This document shows positions 39,020 through 47,521 of a stretch of DNA of 64,000 nt, one piece after another; positions within the stretch are counted from its first letter, which is position 1, and every line of letters starts with the position of its first letter. A model generated the notes under the pieces. The model saw only the letters and a list, made by a program, of their open reading frames with translations, was not told where the DNA came from and ran no database searches. Source of the DNA: Arsukibacterium sp. UBA3155 (GTDB lineage Bacteria > Pseudomonadota > Gammaproteobacteria > Enterobacterales > Alteromonadaceae); assembly GCA_002364615.1 (NCBI GenBank), contig DEYP01000028.1, forward strand, positions 125,645 through 189,644. The letters run 5' to 3'. Made by a program: the position numbers and the translations under genes.

Positions 39020-39874
39020 CTAAAGCTGGCTGCTCGTCACATGCCGTAAACCCGTTTGCCGGCCGGCCTGATAACCCGCTTCCAGTTGTTGGGGGTCCTG
39101 ACAAAAACGGCCGACAGCAAAGCCAACAGGTGGCGCCACTACCCTTATCCGACAATCTGCGGGTGGCTTAGCAATAAAATCCAGCGCCTGGTTATAGCGA
39201 TGCGTGCGGTTTAGTACCGCGGTAAATAAATCAGGGTATTGTTTAAAGAAGGGTTTCATTAGTACTGGTAAGCGGCTGACCCGCTTACGATAGCCGTGTG
39301 GTTGTGACAGTACCACGGTAATATCACGGGCGCCCATTTCGTATGCCTTAATGACCGGAATGGCATCTGCAAGACCACCATCGGTCATCCGTTCGCCGTC
39401 AATCAACGGAAATTCCCGATACATCAGCGGTATGGCGCAAGAGGCCGGAAACAGCTGATGCATATTGTCCCTGGTCACCTCAAAATAACAGGCCTTAGCG
39501 GAATTTACGTTGGTGGTCACCGCGAAAAGTGGCACCTGCTGGCGTAGATAATGGTCAATATTTAGCGGTACTTCATCAAATGACGCATGCCACAACCAGC
39601 TAACATCGCAAAAGTGGCCGCCTTTCAGATAGCGGCGCCAGTTCAAAAAATCAGTACGCCTGGCATGGTCCAGCAAAATTTGCCGGCTGCGGCCATGGTT
39701 GGCGGCCAGATAGCCAATTAAGGTGGTCGAGCCGGCAGACACGCCTATCGCGAACTGATACGGCTGATACTGCTGTTCAATAAAGGCGTCCAGCACACCG
39801 GCAGCGAAAATACCCCGCATGGCGCCGCCTTCTACAACCAGCGCTGCATTATCCGGCTTTGTGGCCAGGTTCAT
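39020..39874 (-). CDS. Patatin-like phospholipase (YjjU type)
   Basis: 284 residues from ATG 39874, chosen because GGAGG sits 4 bases before it and only one base before the ATG at 39877. The Ser-Asp dyad of patatins is clear: oxyanion loop VEGGAMRGIFAAGVLDA, nucleophile elbow GVSAGST, and DGGLAD with the catalytic Asp. Expected to hydrolyse acyl esters of phospholipids; no signal peptide, so cytoplasmic or membrane-associated. Convergent to ppx. A GCCAGC-TAAA-GCTGGC hairpin overlaps its stop codon. Confidence 0.87.
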   Translation of the reverse strand: MNLATKPDNAALVVEGGAMRGIFAAGVLDAFIEQQYQPYQFAIGVSAGSTTLIGYLAANHGRSRQILLDHARRTDFLNWRRYLKGGHFCDVSWLWHASFDEVPLNIDHYLRQQVPLFAVTTNVNSAKACYFEVTRDNMHQLFPASCAIPLMYREFPLIDGERMTDGGLADAIPVIKAYEMGARDITVVLSQPHGYRKRVSRLPVLMKPFFKQYPDLFTAVLNRTHRYNQALDFIAKPPADCRIRVVAPPVGFAVGRFCQDPQQLEAGYQAGRQTGLRHVTSSQL

Positions 39875-40057
39875 CATTCCTCCCGTTGCTGGTTTATCGC
39901 CATGTTAATCCCTATCAGACGATTAGTCTGCTTATGGTAAACTGCTTCTGAACAGGATTAAACCCCAGGTTACACCGGTGCATGTTGTGACATCGCGCAT
40001 CGCCGGTCTGATTAGCGTACAGCAAACTGACTTATCCCGCATGGCTATGGAGGCACT

Positions 40058-41014
40058 ATGATCCGCTTATTTACTATAGAACACAGTATTATCCGCGAGA
40101 TCCCCGTGGCTGGTGACACCCACGATATCGAGCTGATGCGCACCGCCCATTGGATAGATGCCCTTGAACCTACCGACGCTGAACGCGATTTGTTAAGTAC
40201 CTTGCTCAGCGTTGAACTACCGGAGTCTGATGATGTAGAAGAAATTGAAGCCTCTGCCCGTTGCTTTGTTGACCAGGCGGGTATACATGTTCACTCACTC
40301 TTTCTGGCGCCGCAAGAGGGGCGCCATGCCACCGTAACCGTTGCCTGTATTTTGCAGGAGGAGCGGCTGATTACGATTCGGGAAGATGAAATTGCGGACT
40401 TTCGACTGCTGCGGCTGCGAGCCCGCCGGGGTCAGGTGAGTTGTTCTGATCCGGCCGGACTGCTGGTCACCATATTAGAGCAAAAAGTTGAGAACCATGC
40501 CGATACGGTAGAGGATTTACACCGCCAACTGGAAGAAGTCAGTCATCTGGTGCTGGAAGAAAAAGACTCTGAACTGTATCAGGCGATCAGCAAAATGGCG
40601 CGGCTGGAAGACAGTAACGGAAAAATCCGACTTTGCTTAATGGATACTCAACGCGATATTTCGTTTTTACTGCGTAACCTGAAAGGCCGGCCAACGCATG
40701 AAGAAACCCTGCGGGAGATTATGCGCGACGTGGAAACCCTGATGTCTCACACCACCTTTCTGTTCGATAAAATTAACTTTCTGATGGACTCGACTCAGGG
40801 CTTTATCAATATCAAACAAAACCAAATCATTAAAACCTTTTCCATTGCTGCAGTGGTATTTTTACCCCCGACCCTGGTCGCCAGTGCCTACGGCATGAAC
40901 TTCAGCCATATGCCAGAACTGGAATGGCTGCTGGGCTATCCCTGGGCTCTGGGATTAATGCTGCTATCCGGTTTTGCCCCTTATTGGTTTTTTAAACGCA
41001 AAGGCTGGTTATAG
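40058..41014 (+). CDS. corA: Magnesium/cobalt transporter CorA
   Basis: 318 residues. Cytoplasmic funnel domain with DIEASARCF-like VEEIEASARCFVDQAGIHVHS, a long stalk helix (KIRLCLMDTQRDISFLLRN), then two membrane helices near the C-terminus. The GMN selectivity motif is in VASAYGMNFSHMPELEW, and the basic end is FKRKGWL. The match to E. coli CorA is close, including LCLMDTQR and MPEL, so CorA is preferred over ZntB. SD GGAGG precedes the ATG. Single gene. Confidence 0.95.
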   Translation: MIRLFTIEHSIIREIPVAGDTHDIELMRTAHWIDALEPTDAERDLLSTLLSVELPESDDVEEIEASARCFVDQAGIHVHSLFLAPQEGRHATVTVACILQEERLITIREDEIADFRLLRLRARRGQVSCSDPAGLLVTILEQKVENHADTVEDLHRQLEEVSHLVLEEKDSELYQAISKMARLEDSNGKIRLCLMDTQRDISFLLRNLKGRPTHEETLREIMRDVETLMSHTTFLFDKINFLMDSTQGFINIKQNQIIKTFSIAAVVFLPPTLVASAYGMNFSHMPELEWLLGYPWALGLMLLSGFAPYWFFKRKGWL

Positions 41015-41045
41015 TTATTCAGCAGTAAAACAAGACGATTTATGC

Positions 41046-41066
41046 AAAGCCGCAGCTTGGCTTTTT
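41046..41066 (+). terminator. Terminator after corA
   Basis: AAAGCC-GCAGCTT-GGCTTT with following T residues, about 30 bases after the stop. The stem is short (6 bp). Confidence 0.5.
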
Positions 41067-41118
41067 GGCGGGCAGCGCTTAAGGTAGTCATACACCAATA
41101 CCTTGATCCGGAATTTCT

Positions 41119-42441
41119 ATGCGCCTGTCATTGCTGAGTCTGACTTTACTACCCTTTTTGTATGCCCCGCTGGCTGATGCCGAGCAGCAGCCGGCTGTTA
41201 AACATCAATTAAGCAAGCAAATTGAGCAGGTTATGCCCAAGGTTATTGAATGGCGGCGAGACATTCACCAGCATCCGGAATTGTCTAACCGCGAAGTGCG
41301 CACGGCGGCTAAAGTAGCTGCGCATTTAGAAAAACTTGGTTTGGAAGTCCGGACCGGCATTGCTCATACCGGCGTGGTCGGTATTTTAAAGGGCGGCAAG
41401 CCCGGCCCGGTGGTGGCGCTGCGCGCCGATATGGATGCCCTGCCGGTAACCGAACAAACCGGTTTGCCCTTCGCCTCAAAAGTAGTCAGCGAGTTTAACG
41501 GCCAGCAAACCGGAGTAATGCATGCCTGCGGCCATGATGCGCATGTTGCGATGTTAATGGGCGCAGCAGAAGTGCTGGCCAGCCGGCAAGCTGAGATTGC
41601 CGGTACCATTATGTTTGTGTTTCAACCAGCTGAAGAAGGCCCGCCAGCCGGTGAAGAAGGCGGTGCCAAGATGATGCTGGCCGAAGGGCTATTTGCAAAC
41701 CCCACCCCGACCGCCATTTTTGGCCTGCATGTCTGGCCGGGAAGCCCAGGCCAGCTGCAGGTTAAAACCGAAGGCATAATGGCCGCGGCCGACAGCTTTC
41801 AGATAACTGTTAAAGGCAAACAGGTGCACGGCTCCAGCCCATGGCGTGGCATCGATCCGATAAATGTCACCGGCCAGCTAATCAACGCCATTAACCTTAT
41901 TCCGGCGCGGCAGATAGATGTCACCAAAGCGCCGGCAGTGGTGTCGTTTGGCCAGGTGCACGGTGGTATTCGCTGGAATATTATTCCTGACGACGTAAAG
42001 CTGGAAGGTACCATTCGCACCTTTGACAGCGATATGCGCGAAGACTTAATCACCCGCATGGCGCATACCAGTAAGCATATTGCCAGGGCCAGTGGCGCCG
42101 AAGCCGAATTTCATGTGCATAATTTTGCCGCTGTTACCTGGAATGACCCGGCACTTACCGACTGGGCTATGCCAAGCCTGAACTGGGCCGCCGCTGATCA
42201 TGGCGTAGCGGCAATAAAACCCATTACCGGCGCCGAGGATTTTTCATTCTATCAGCAGCAAATACCCGGGGTATTTTTCTTTTTAGGTATATCGCCGGAT
42301 AACACCCCGCTAAGCGAGGTGCCACCTAACCATTCGCCGATGTTTGATGTAAACGAAGATGCCCTGATAACCGGCGTACGGGCACTAAGCGGCTTAGCAT
42401 TGGATTATTTAGCGAATCCGCCTGAGCTTGCCCAAAAATAA
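41119..42441 (+). CDS. Exported M20-family amidohydrolase (IAA-amino acid / hippurate hydrolase type)
   Basis: Zn- or Mn-dependent peptidase-like hydrolase, 440 residues, with a signal peptide (about 1-21, ending ADAEQQ), so periplasmic. Motifs are WRRDIHQHPELSNREV, ALRADMDALPV, MHACGHDAHVAMLMG (metal ligands), FVFQPAEEGPPAGEEGGAKMM and TGAEDFSFYQQQIPG. It belongs to the M20D group that cleaves N-acyl amino acids or related amides. The substrate cannot be told from sequence. It is followed 16 bases later by tag, possibly co-transcribed. Confidence 0.88.
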   Translation: MRLSLLSLTLLPFLYAPLADAEQQPAVKHQLSKQIEQVMPKVIEWRRDIHQHPELSNREVRTAAKVAAHLEKLGLEVRTGIAHTGVVGILKGGKPGPVVALRADMDALPVTEQTGLPFASKVVSEFNGQQTGVMHACGHDAHVAMLMGAAEVLASRQAEIAGTIMFVFQPAEEGPPAGEEGGAKMMLAEGLFANPTPTAIFGLHVWPGSPGQLQVKTEGIMAAADSFQITVKGKQVHGSSPWRGIDPINVTGQLINAINLIPARQIDVTKAPAVVSFGQVHGGIRWNIIPDDVKLEGTIRTFDSDMREDLITRMAHTSKHIARASGAEAEFHVHNFAAVTWNDPALTDWAMPSLNWAAADHGVAAIKPITGAEDFSFYQQQIPGVFFFLGISPDNTPLSEVPPNHSPMFDVNEDALITGVRALSGLALDYLANPPELAQK

Positions 42442-42457
42442 GGAATAAGGAAAAAGC

Positions 42458-43036
42458 ATGAGCACTCCCTGCCGCTGCCACTGGGTTGATTTAAGCAAAC
42501 CCGATTATGTTGCCTACCACGATACCGAGTGGGGAGTTCCGGTTTATGATGATAATAAGCTGTTTGAGTTTCTAATGCTGGAGGCGGCACAGGCGGGGTT
42601 AAGCTGGTACACCGTATTAAAAAAGCGCGACAGCTATCGGGCGGCGTTTGCGCAGTTTGACCCGGTACAAGTGGCAGCCTTTGATGACAGCAAAGTCGCA
42701 GAGCTGCTGCAAAACCCGGGCATTATCCGTAACCGCCTTAAAGTGGCCGCGGCGATTAACAATGCCGCCCGCTTTTTGGAGGTGCAGGCCGAGTTTGGTA
42801 GCTTCAGTGACTATCAGTGGCAGTTTGTCGGCGGCAAACCGCTGCAAAACAATATTGCCGACCCGGAAGATTTTCGCGCTACCAGCCCCGAGTCAGATGC
42901 CTTTAGCAAAGATTTAAAAAAACGGGGTTTTAAATTTGTTGGCTCGACCATTATCTACGCCCATATGCAGGCCTGCGGCATGGTGAATGATCACGCTAAC
43001 GCGTGTTTTAGAAAATCACAGGTTATCAGCCGTTAA
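42458..43036 (+). CDS. tag: 3-methyladenine DNA glycosylase I
   Basis: Removes N3-methyladenine from alkylated DNA. It has 192 residues. Zinc-site residues include the N-terminal Cys in CRCHWVDLSKPDYVAYHD and the C-terminal His/Cys pair (MVNDHANACFR). The HhH-type core has EAAQAGLSWYTVLKKRDSYRAAF and NPGIIRNRLKVAAAINNA. SD AAGGA precedes ATG. It closely follows the M20 hydrolase gene, with no functional link evident. Confidence 0.95.
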   Translation: MSTPCRCHWVDLSKPDYVAYHDTEWGVPVYDDNKLFEFLMLEAAQAGLSWYTVLKKRDSYRAAFAQFDPVQVAAFDDSKVAELLQNPGIIRNRLKVAAAINNAARFLEVQAEFGSFSDYQWQFVGGKPLQNNIADPEDFRATSPESDAFSKDLKKRGFKFVGSTIIYAHMQACGMVNDHANACFRKSQVISR

Positions 43037-43247
43037 GTAACATCTCGCCACTGCATTTATTACATTGACCGGCAGTAAGAGATTCAACCCCAGGCATTGC
43101 TTACTGGCACTGGCACGGCTGAAACGGTAGCGCTTGGCTGCTACATACCTGATCTACAATCACTTTTTCTCTACCCTCACCCCGGGCATAAAACCTGCAA
43201 CACCTTTTTACTATACTTATTTATTTCCTTTGTCTTTGCTGCTGCCA

Positions 43248-43325
43248 GGAGGTGCTGAATGACAAGCAAAAATCAATTTATAATTCAGGCTCAAAAGGCG
43301 CTGATCGGCGGTGGAGAGCACCTCC
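43248..43325 (+). promoter_or_regulatory. Ribosome-site-masking inverted pair around a leader ORF
   Basis: GGAGGTGCT (43248-43256), containing the strong ribosome site of the small ORF at 43259, is perfectly complementary to AGCACCTCC (43317-43325) near that ORF's stop codon. The 9-bp long-range stem would hide the ribosome site, and translation of the ORF would break it. Pairing is directly seen; regulation is inferred. Confidence 0.5.
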
Positions 43326-43330
43326 CTTGA
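43259..43330 (+). CDS. Short upstream ORF (23 residues), possible leader peptide
   Basis: ATG 43259 follows AGGAGG by six bases, the best ribosome site in the area. It encodes MTSKNQFIIQAQKALIGGGE followed by HLP and ends with TGA at 43328. The next gene's probable ATG (43339) comes 8 bases later in another frame and lacks its own ribosome site, so reinitiation or coupling is likely. Alternatively this is the original N-terminus of the downstream gene separated by a frameshift. I recognise no homologue. Confidence 0.45.
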   Translation: MTSKNQFIIQAQKALIGGGEHLP

Positions 43331-43338
43331 GCGCCCCG

Positions 43339-44169
43339 ATGAAAGATACCGCTGCTGAGCCGGCTGGCTCAGCGCTGGGCAAAATTAACCAGCACTTTCA
43401 CCAATGCTATACCCGACGCAAACTGGATTTTAAAAACAAGGTAAGCCAGGGTGAGGTACTGCTGATTATCCGGATGGATAGTCGGCTGGTGGCCTGCTGT
43501 GGTGATGACATTCAGGAGTTACCGGTTAATGGCGAAACGTATCATCAGTTAAAAGCATTAGCGCACAGCACCCTGGCAGCTTATTACACCTTACTGCACT
43601 CACCGCCTGAGCAGGCCGTATCTCTGATATCAGACTGGTTGCCGCAGCTAAAAACTGAGGCAGCGCCGCAACTGGCCAGCGCTATTGCTGCCATTATCGG
43701 TCAGCTGCTTGATCATGTTGATAAGCACAACACCATTAGCCATTTGCAAATTCAGCAGTACGCCAAGGAGCTGGAGCCGGTATACGCCCAGTTACTTGTG
43801 CTTAGTGCTGAAGATGAGGTTAAGCAGTTACACTGTCAGTTAACCGCGCTGACCAGCCGCTATGACATTCCCACTTCAGATAGCTTTTTTATTGTATTTG
43901 GTGGCCCGCAGGCCCGCTCGAGGGAGCTGGCGAAACTGGTTTTTACCAAATGGTGTGACGAGTCCGATGATTTGCTGGCAGATAGCCGCCACCATGTCCG
44001 TTACGTTGAAAATGCCACAACAATAGCCGATGCCACTGAGCTGGTTGCCACCCTGATGGCAGACCGGGAGCTGGCACAGACTTTTCTGGGTCGGGCAGAG
44101 GGCTTAGAGCAGGATGTGCTGGGTAAAGCGGCTGAAAAGATTATTGAGCGTTGCTGGACTAAATCGTAA
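43339..44169 (+). CDS. Unknown cytoplasmic protein
   Basis: 276 residues from ATG 43339 (MKDTAAEPAGSALGKINQHF). An in-frame GTG at 43252 lies inside the AGGAGG ribosome site of the small upstream ORF and so is unlikely. Mostly helical, no signal peptide or membrane helix. Segments such as GEVLLIIRMDSRLVACCGDDIQEL and SFFIVFGGPQARSRELAKLVFTKWC suggest a folded two-part protein, but I recognise no family. It has no ribosome site of its own and is probably coupled to the leader ORF. Function unknown. Confidence 0.7.
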   Translation: MKDTAAEPAGSALGKINQHFHQCYTRRKLDFKNKVSQGEVLLIIRMDSRLVACCGDDIQELPVNGETYHQLKALAHSTLAAYYTLLHSPPEQAVSLISDWLPQLKTEAAPQLASAIAAIIGQLLDHVDKHNTISHLQIQQYAKELEPVYAQLLVLSAEDEVKQLHCQLTALTSRYDIPTSDSFFIVFGGPQARSRELAKLVFTKWCDESDDLLADSRHHVRYVENATTIADATELVATLMADRELAQTFLGRAEGLEQDVLGKAAEKIIERCWTKS

Positions 44170-44302
44170 CGCCAGCGAATAATGATTGTTATCGTAGCTT
44201 TTTTGCACTATTCCTTTCTGGCTGCAATACTTAGCTCAATTTGTAACTTTTTGTAACCTAAGCTGGCGATACACAGCCGGTTGGTATAACGGATCAATTT
44301 TT

Positions 44303-45070
44303 ATGAAAGTCTGCATTATAATGCTACTGGTGTTATGGCCTTGCATGAGTCAGGCAAATACGGTTATTTCGGTGTGTTATGAAGGTTCTGGCATGGAGCC
44401 ATTCATCAGCGCCGGTAACGATGAGCGCCAACCGGTGGGTTTTCTGGTTGAAATGTTAAATACGGCAGCAGCACCTCTGGCCATTCGCTTGCAGTTTCAG
44501 CAAGCGCCCTGGCTAAGATGCCAAAAAATGGTACAAGAAAATCAGCTTAATGCCACCTTAGCAATGATTTGGTCACCTGAGCGGGCGCTATTGTACCGTT
44601 TCCCAGACCAGCAAAGCGGCAGTGAACAGTCACAACGTTATTTATGGCGCGCAAAATATCCGGTATTTCATGCCAAAGATAGGCGCTTTAAGTTGGAAGA
44701 GTATCAACCGCAGTTTGGGATTAGCGCGCCGCTGGGATACCTTGTCGAAGACTGGCTGCAACAGCAACGCTGGCTAAGCCCATACAAATTCAAGCTGGAT
44801 GACGGCCTTAAAATGGTCGCCGACGGCAAACTGGATGGGTATAGCGTCGAACGTCTGATTGGTGACTATCATCTGCAACAGCTTGGTCTTGCCGACAAGT
44901 TGGTCGCCAGTGATGATAACCTACTGGTTAAAAACTGGCACATGGTATTCAACCCAGACTTCTATGCGGAAAATACCCAGCTGGTCGAGCAGTTTTGGTT
45001 TAACCTAATCGCTGAGAGAAAAAAGCTGGAGGCGAATTATCCTCACGCTCAAACGACTTCGCAGCATTAA
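44303..45070 (+). CDS. Periplasmic solute-binding protein, family 3 type
   Basis: 255 residues with a signal peptide (about 1-18, ending SQANT). The fold resembles the amino-acid type (SBP family 3): TVISVCYEGSGMEPFISA...PVGFLVEMLNTAA at the N-terminus, then SPERALLYRFP and a hinge-like second lobe (GYLVEDWLQQQRW). No permease or ATPase gene is adjacent, so it may serve an unlinked transporter or a signalling role; many such orphan proteins exist in Alteromonadales. Convergent to phoR. Confidence 0.75.
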   Translation: MKVCIIMLLVLWPCMSQANTVISVCYEGSGMEPFISAGNDERQPVGFLVEMLNTAAAPLAIRLQFQQAPWLRCQKMVQENQLNATLAMIWSPERALLYRFPDQQSGSEQSQRYLWRAKYPVFHAKDRRFKLEEYQPQFGISAPLGYLVEDWLQQQRWLSPYKFKLDDGLKMVADGKLDGYSVERLIGDYHLQQLGLADKLVASDDNLLVKNWHMVFNPDFYAENTQLVEQFWFNLIAERKKLEANYPHAQTTSQH

Positions 45071-45118
45071 CGCGAAAGCTGGTGATAAAATACGGGTTCA
45101 GGCGACTCACTATTGATG

Positions 45119-46462
45119 TTATTTTACTTTAAACTTGGCTTTTTTGACGGGGGCGGCACTGACATTACCCAATACCAGCTCGGCGGGTATGGTAAACGAA
45201 AAGCTGCTGCCCCGGCCGGGCTCGCTGAAAATCATCAGCTGGCTGTTGTGGCGTGACAACACATGTTTAACGATAGCTAAACCAAGGCCGGTACCACCGG
45301 TATTGCGGGCCCGCGCCTGATCCACCCGGTAAAACCTTTCGGTTAAGCGCTTTACATGATGCGGCGCTATGCCCTCGCCGGTATCATTAACTGCAAACAC
45401 AGCCCGCTGATGCTGACGTTGCCAGCTGACACTTATCTCGCCCCCTGCCGGCGTATACTTAATGGCATTGGTCACCAAATTAGAAAAAGCACTGCGTAAT
45501 TCTTCAGTAACTCCGGATACTTTTAATTCGGGATCAATACTAAAACTGATTTGGTGCTGTTTTTCGTGATTCAGCGCCTGCGCTTCCTGCTCTAGGGTCG
45601 CCAGCATGGCGGGGACATCAACTTCATCATCTAACTGCACCCGGGCTGACGCCTCAATTCGTGATAAGGTGAGGAGTTGCTGCACTAAACCATCCATCCG
45701 TTTAGTTTGCTCCAGCATAACAGTATGAGCCTTTTGCCACATAGCTGGCTCGGGTAAGCGATTAGCGTCAATTACTTCCAGGTAGCCCTGCAACACCGTT
45801 AAGGGTGTGCGCAGCTCATGCGAAACATTGGCCACAAAGTCTTTGCGAATTTGTTCTAATTGTTTCAGCTGAGTGATATCGCGGATGATTAGCAAGTACT
45901 GTTCGCTGCCGTATGGCATCATCTTGCATTCCAGCACCACACTGTTGCTGCCTTTAGCACTGATTTCCAACGGCTGCTGAAACTGCTTTTGCTTTAAGAA
46001 GCTCTGAAATTCGGGGTTGCGGACCAGGTTATCAATCCGCTGGCCTTCATCACTGGGCCAGCGTAAGCCCACCAGCATTTGTGCCAGTTTATTACACCAG
46101 ACAATAGTCCAGTCGCTGGTCAGTACAACAACCGCTTCCGGCAGTGCTTCTGCGCCATCACGAAAACGCCGCACCAAGGTTCGTAACTCTTTACGTTTTC
46201 TGCGCTCGCGCCGTTGCTGATAATAAATGCCATCGAAAATTTGCTGCCAGAAACCCTTGCCTTCCGGCGGCGTCAGCTTTCGGTCATGCCAGAGCCATTT
46301 AGTAATTAAAAACAGGTGGTTATAGTTAGATGCCAGCAAATAAAAGCTCAGCAGTAACATAAACAGCATGCTCTGACCAAAAGGCCAACCCACTAGCCCT
46401 GCCAGAGTATACAAAAGGCAGACCTTGCTAAAAATCTTCCCTTTAGAAAGCTGTGGCCGCAT
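45119..46462 (-). CDS. phoR: Phosphate-regulon sensor histidine kinase PhoR
   Basis: 447 residues. N-terminal membrane segments (about 14-50), a charged linker, a PAS domain (about 95-190, AEALPEAVVVLTSDWTIVWCNK), HisKA dimerisation domain with the phosphorylated His in VANVSHELRTPLTVLQGYLEV, and an ATPase domain with NAIKYTPAGGEI, DTGEGIAPHH and GGTGLGLAIVKHV. The PhoR layout matches E. coli. It controls PhoB together with PhoU and Pst. It starts 5 bases after phoB. Confidence 0.96.
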   Translation of the reverse strand: MRPQLSKGKIFSKVCLLYTLAGLVGWPFGQSMLFMLLLSFYLLASNYNHLFLITKWLWHDRKLTPPEGKGFWQQIFDGIYYQQRRERRKRKELRTLVRRFRDGAEALPEAVVVLTSDWTIVWCNKLAQMLVGLRWPSDEGQRIDNLVRNPEFQSFLKQKQFQQPLEISAKGSNSVVLECKMMPYGSEQYLLIIRDITQLKQLEQIRKDFVANVSHELRTPLTVLQGYLEVIDANRLPEPAMWQKAHTVMLEQTKRMDGLVQQLLTLSRIEASARVQLDDEVDVPAMLATLEQEAQALNHEKQHQISFSIDPELKVSGVTEELRSAFSNLVTNAIKYTPAGGEISVSWQRQHQRAVFAVNDTGEGIAPHHVKRLTERFYRVDQARARNTGGTGLGLAIVKHVLSRHNSQLMIFSEPGRGSSFSFTIPAELVLGNVSAAPVKKAKFKVK

Positions 46463-46467
46463 AAAAC

Positions 46468-47154
46468 CTACTTAGCAGAAAAGCGATAGCCGGAGCCTCG
46501 CACCGTTTGTACCAGCTTATCATGCCCGGCGATAGAAATCGCTTTGCGCAACCTTCGAATGTGCACGTCTACCGTGCGATCTTCAACATAGACGTTGGTG
46601 CCCCAAACATGGTCAAGCAGCTGCTCACGGCTATACACCCGCTCCTGGTGAGTCATAAAGAAATGCAACAGGCGGAATTCAGTTGGTCCCATATCCAGCG
46701 GCTGCTGCTCGGCCATTACCCGGTGCGCTACCGGATCCAGCTTCAGGCCCTGCACTTCTATCACTTCATCCAGACTGGTCGGCGATACCCGGCGGATAAC
46801 CGCTTTTATTCGCGCCATCAACTCTTTCGGTGAAAACGGCTTGGTAACGTAATCATCAGCGCCAACTTCGAGACCACGCACTTTGTCTTCTTCCTCGCCG
46901 CGGGCGGTGATCATGATAATCGGGATATTACGGGTCAAATCGTGCTGCTTCATTTTCTTGGCAAACTGGATTCCGCTGCCGCCCGGGATCATCCAGTCCA
47001 GCAACACTAAATCAGGATAGGGTTCAATCAGTTGGTTAACCGCGCTGGGGAAATCTTCGGCGGTAATGGCCTGATAGCCATTTTGCTCCAACACAAAACA
47101 CAACATGTCGCGGATTGGTGCTTCATCTTCCACCACCAGGATCTTTCTTGCCAT
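46468..47154 (-). CDS. phoB: Phosphate-regulon response regulator PhoB
   Basis: OmpR-family activator of the Pho regulon. I start at ATG 47154 ([18 protein letters not shown]), which aligns with E. coli; a GTG four codons upstream is less likely. 228 residues. Receiver domain has the phospho-acceptor in [15 protein letters not shown] and [30 protein letters not shown]. The winged-helix domain has [46 protein letters not shown], almost identical to E. coli PhoB, so it should bind the standard PHO box. A PHO box lies in its own promoter. Confidence 0.97.
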   Translation of the reverse strand: MARKILVVEDEAPIRDMLCFVLEQNGYQAITAEDFPSAVNQLIEPYPDLVLLDWMIPGGSGIQFAKKMKQHDLTRNIPIIMITARGEEEDKVRGLEVGADDYVTKPFSPKELMARIKAVIRRVSPTSLDEVIEVQGLKLDPVAHRVMAEQQPLDMGPTEFRLLHFFMTHQERVYSREQLLDHVWGTNVYVEDRTVDVHIRRLRKAISIAGHDKLVQTVRGSGYRFSAK

Positions 47155-47217
47155 AAGGTTCACCACATTCTGTTAGCCGGTTTGAGTGCCGGACGGTTCT
47201 AACTGTCTCTGCTACTT

Positions 47218-47251
47218 AGTATTGCTGCAGTTTATGACATTTTTATGAAAA
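47218..47251 (-). promoter_or_regulatory. PHO box and promoter of phoBR
   Basis: On the minus strand TTTTCATAAAA (47241-47251) then ATGTCATAAAC (47230-47240), 8/11 and 9/11 matches to the PhoB half-site, followed after 6 bases by the -10 AATACT (47218-47223). The same PHO-box-to--10 layout is found before the porin and pstS, which supports all three. Autoregulation of phoBR is established in E. coli. Confidence 0.75.
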
Positions 47252-47343
47252 CACGAGGTTAATCTTGGCATCAGCTTACCCTGCAGAGCATTTGTACATA
47301 TAAATAACACTATTCACACTATTGAAACCTCAGGCAAAGGCGA

Positions 47344-47365
47344 CTGCATGACAGCTAAATGAATT
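47344..47365 (-). promoter_or_regulatory. Possible second PhoB site upstream of phoB
   Basis: On the minus strand AATTCATTTAG then CTGTCATGCAG, in 11-bp phase. The second half-site is good and the first weak. It lies about 190 bases from the phoB start, in the shared divergent region. Confidence 0.3.
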
Positions 47366-47415
47366 TTTTTTGACACTCTTAACACCAGACCATAGCCAGT
47401 CACTGCTGCCAATGG

Positions 47416-47459
47416 CTGTCACTCAAGCGTCGTATTTATGTAATAAAAGCGTCATTCGC
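47416..47459 (+). promoter_or_regulatory. Candidate tandem PhoB half-sites before the lipoprotein/TonB receptor genes
   Basis: Four consecutive 11-mers in phase on the plus strand: CTGTCACTCAA, GCGTCGTATTT, ATGTAATAAAA and GCGTCATTCGC. The first and last keep the GTCA core, and the middle ones are degenerate. They end 62 bases before the lipoprotein start. No convincing -10 follows at 5-6 bases, so Pho control is suggested mainly by position and phasing. Confidence 0.4.
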
Positions 47460-47521
47460 CTGCTGTAGGGTGCCAACAACTTAATTGGCAACACCGATAA
47501 CAACTCAATGGAGAGATGGTA

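Noticed and set aside
43252-43338. GTG 43252 as start of the unknown gene
   Set aside because: The GTG is part of the AGGAGG sequence itself, so no ribosome site is at a usable distance. The extra 29 residues look random.
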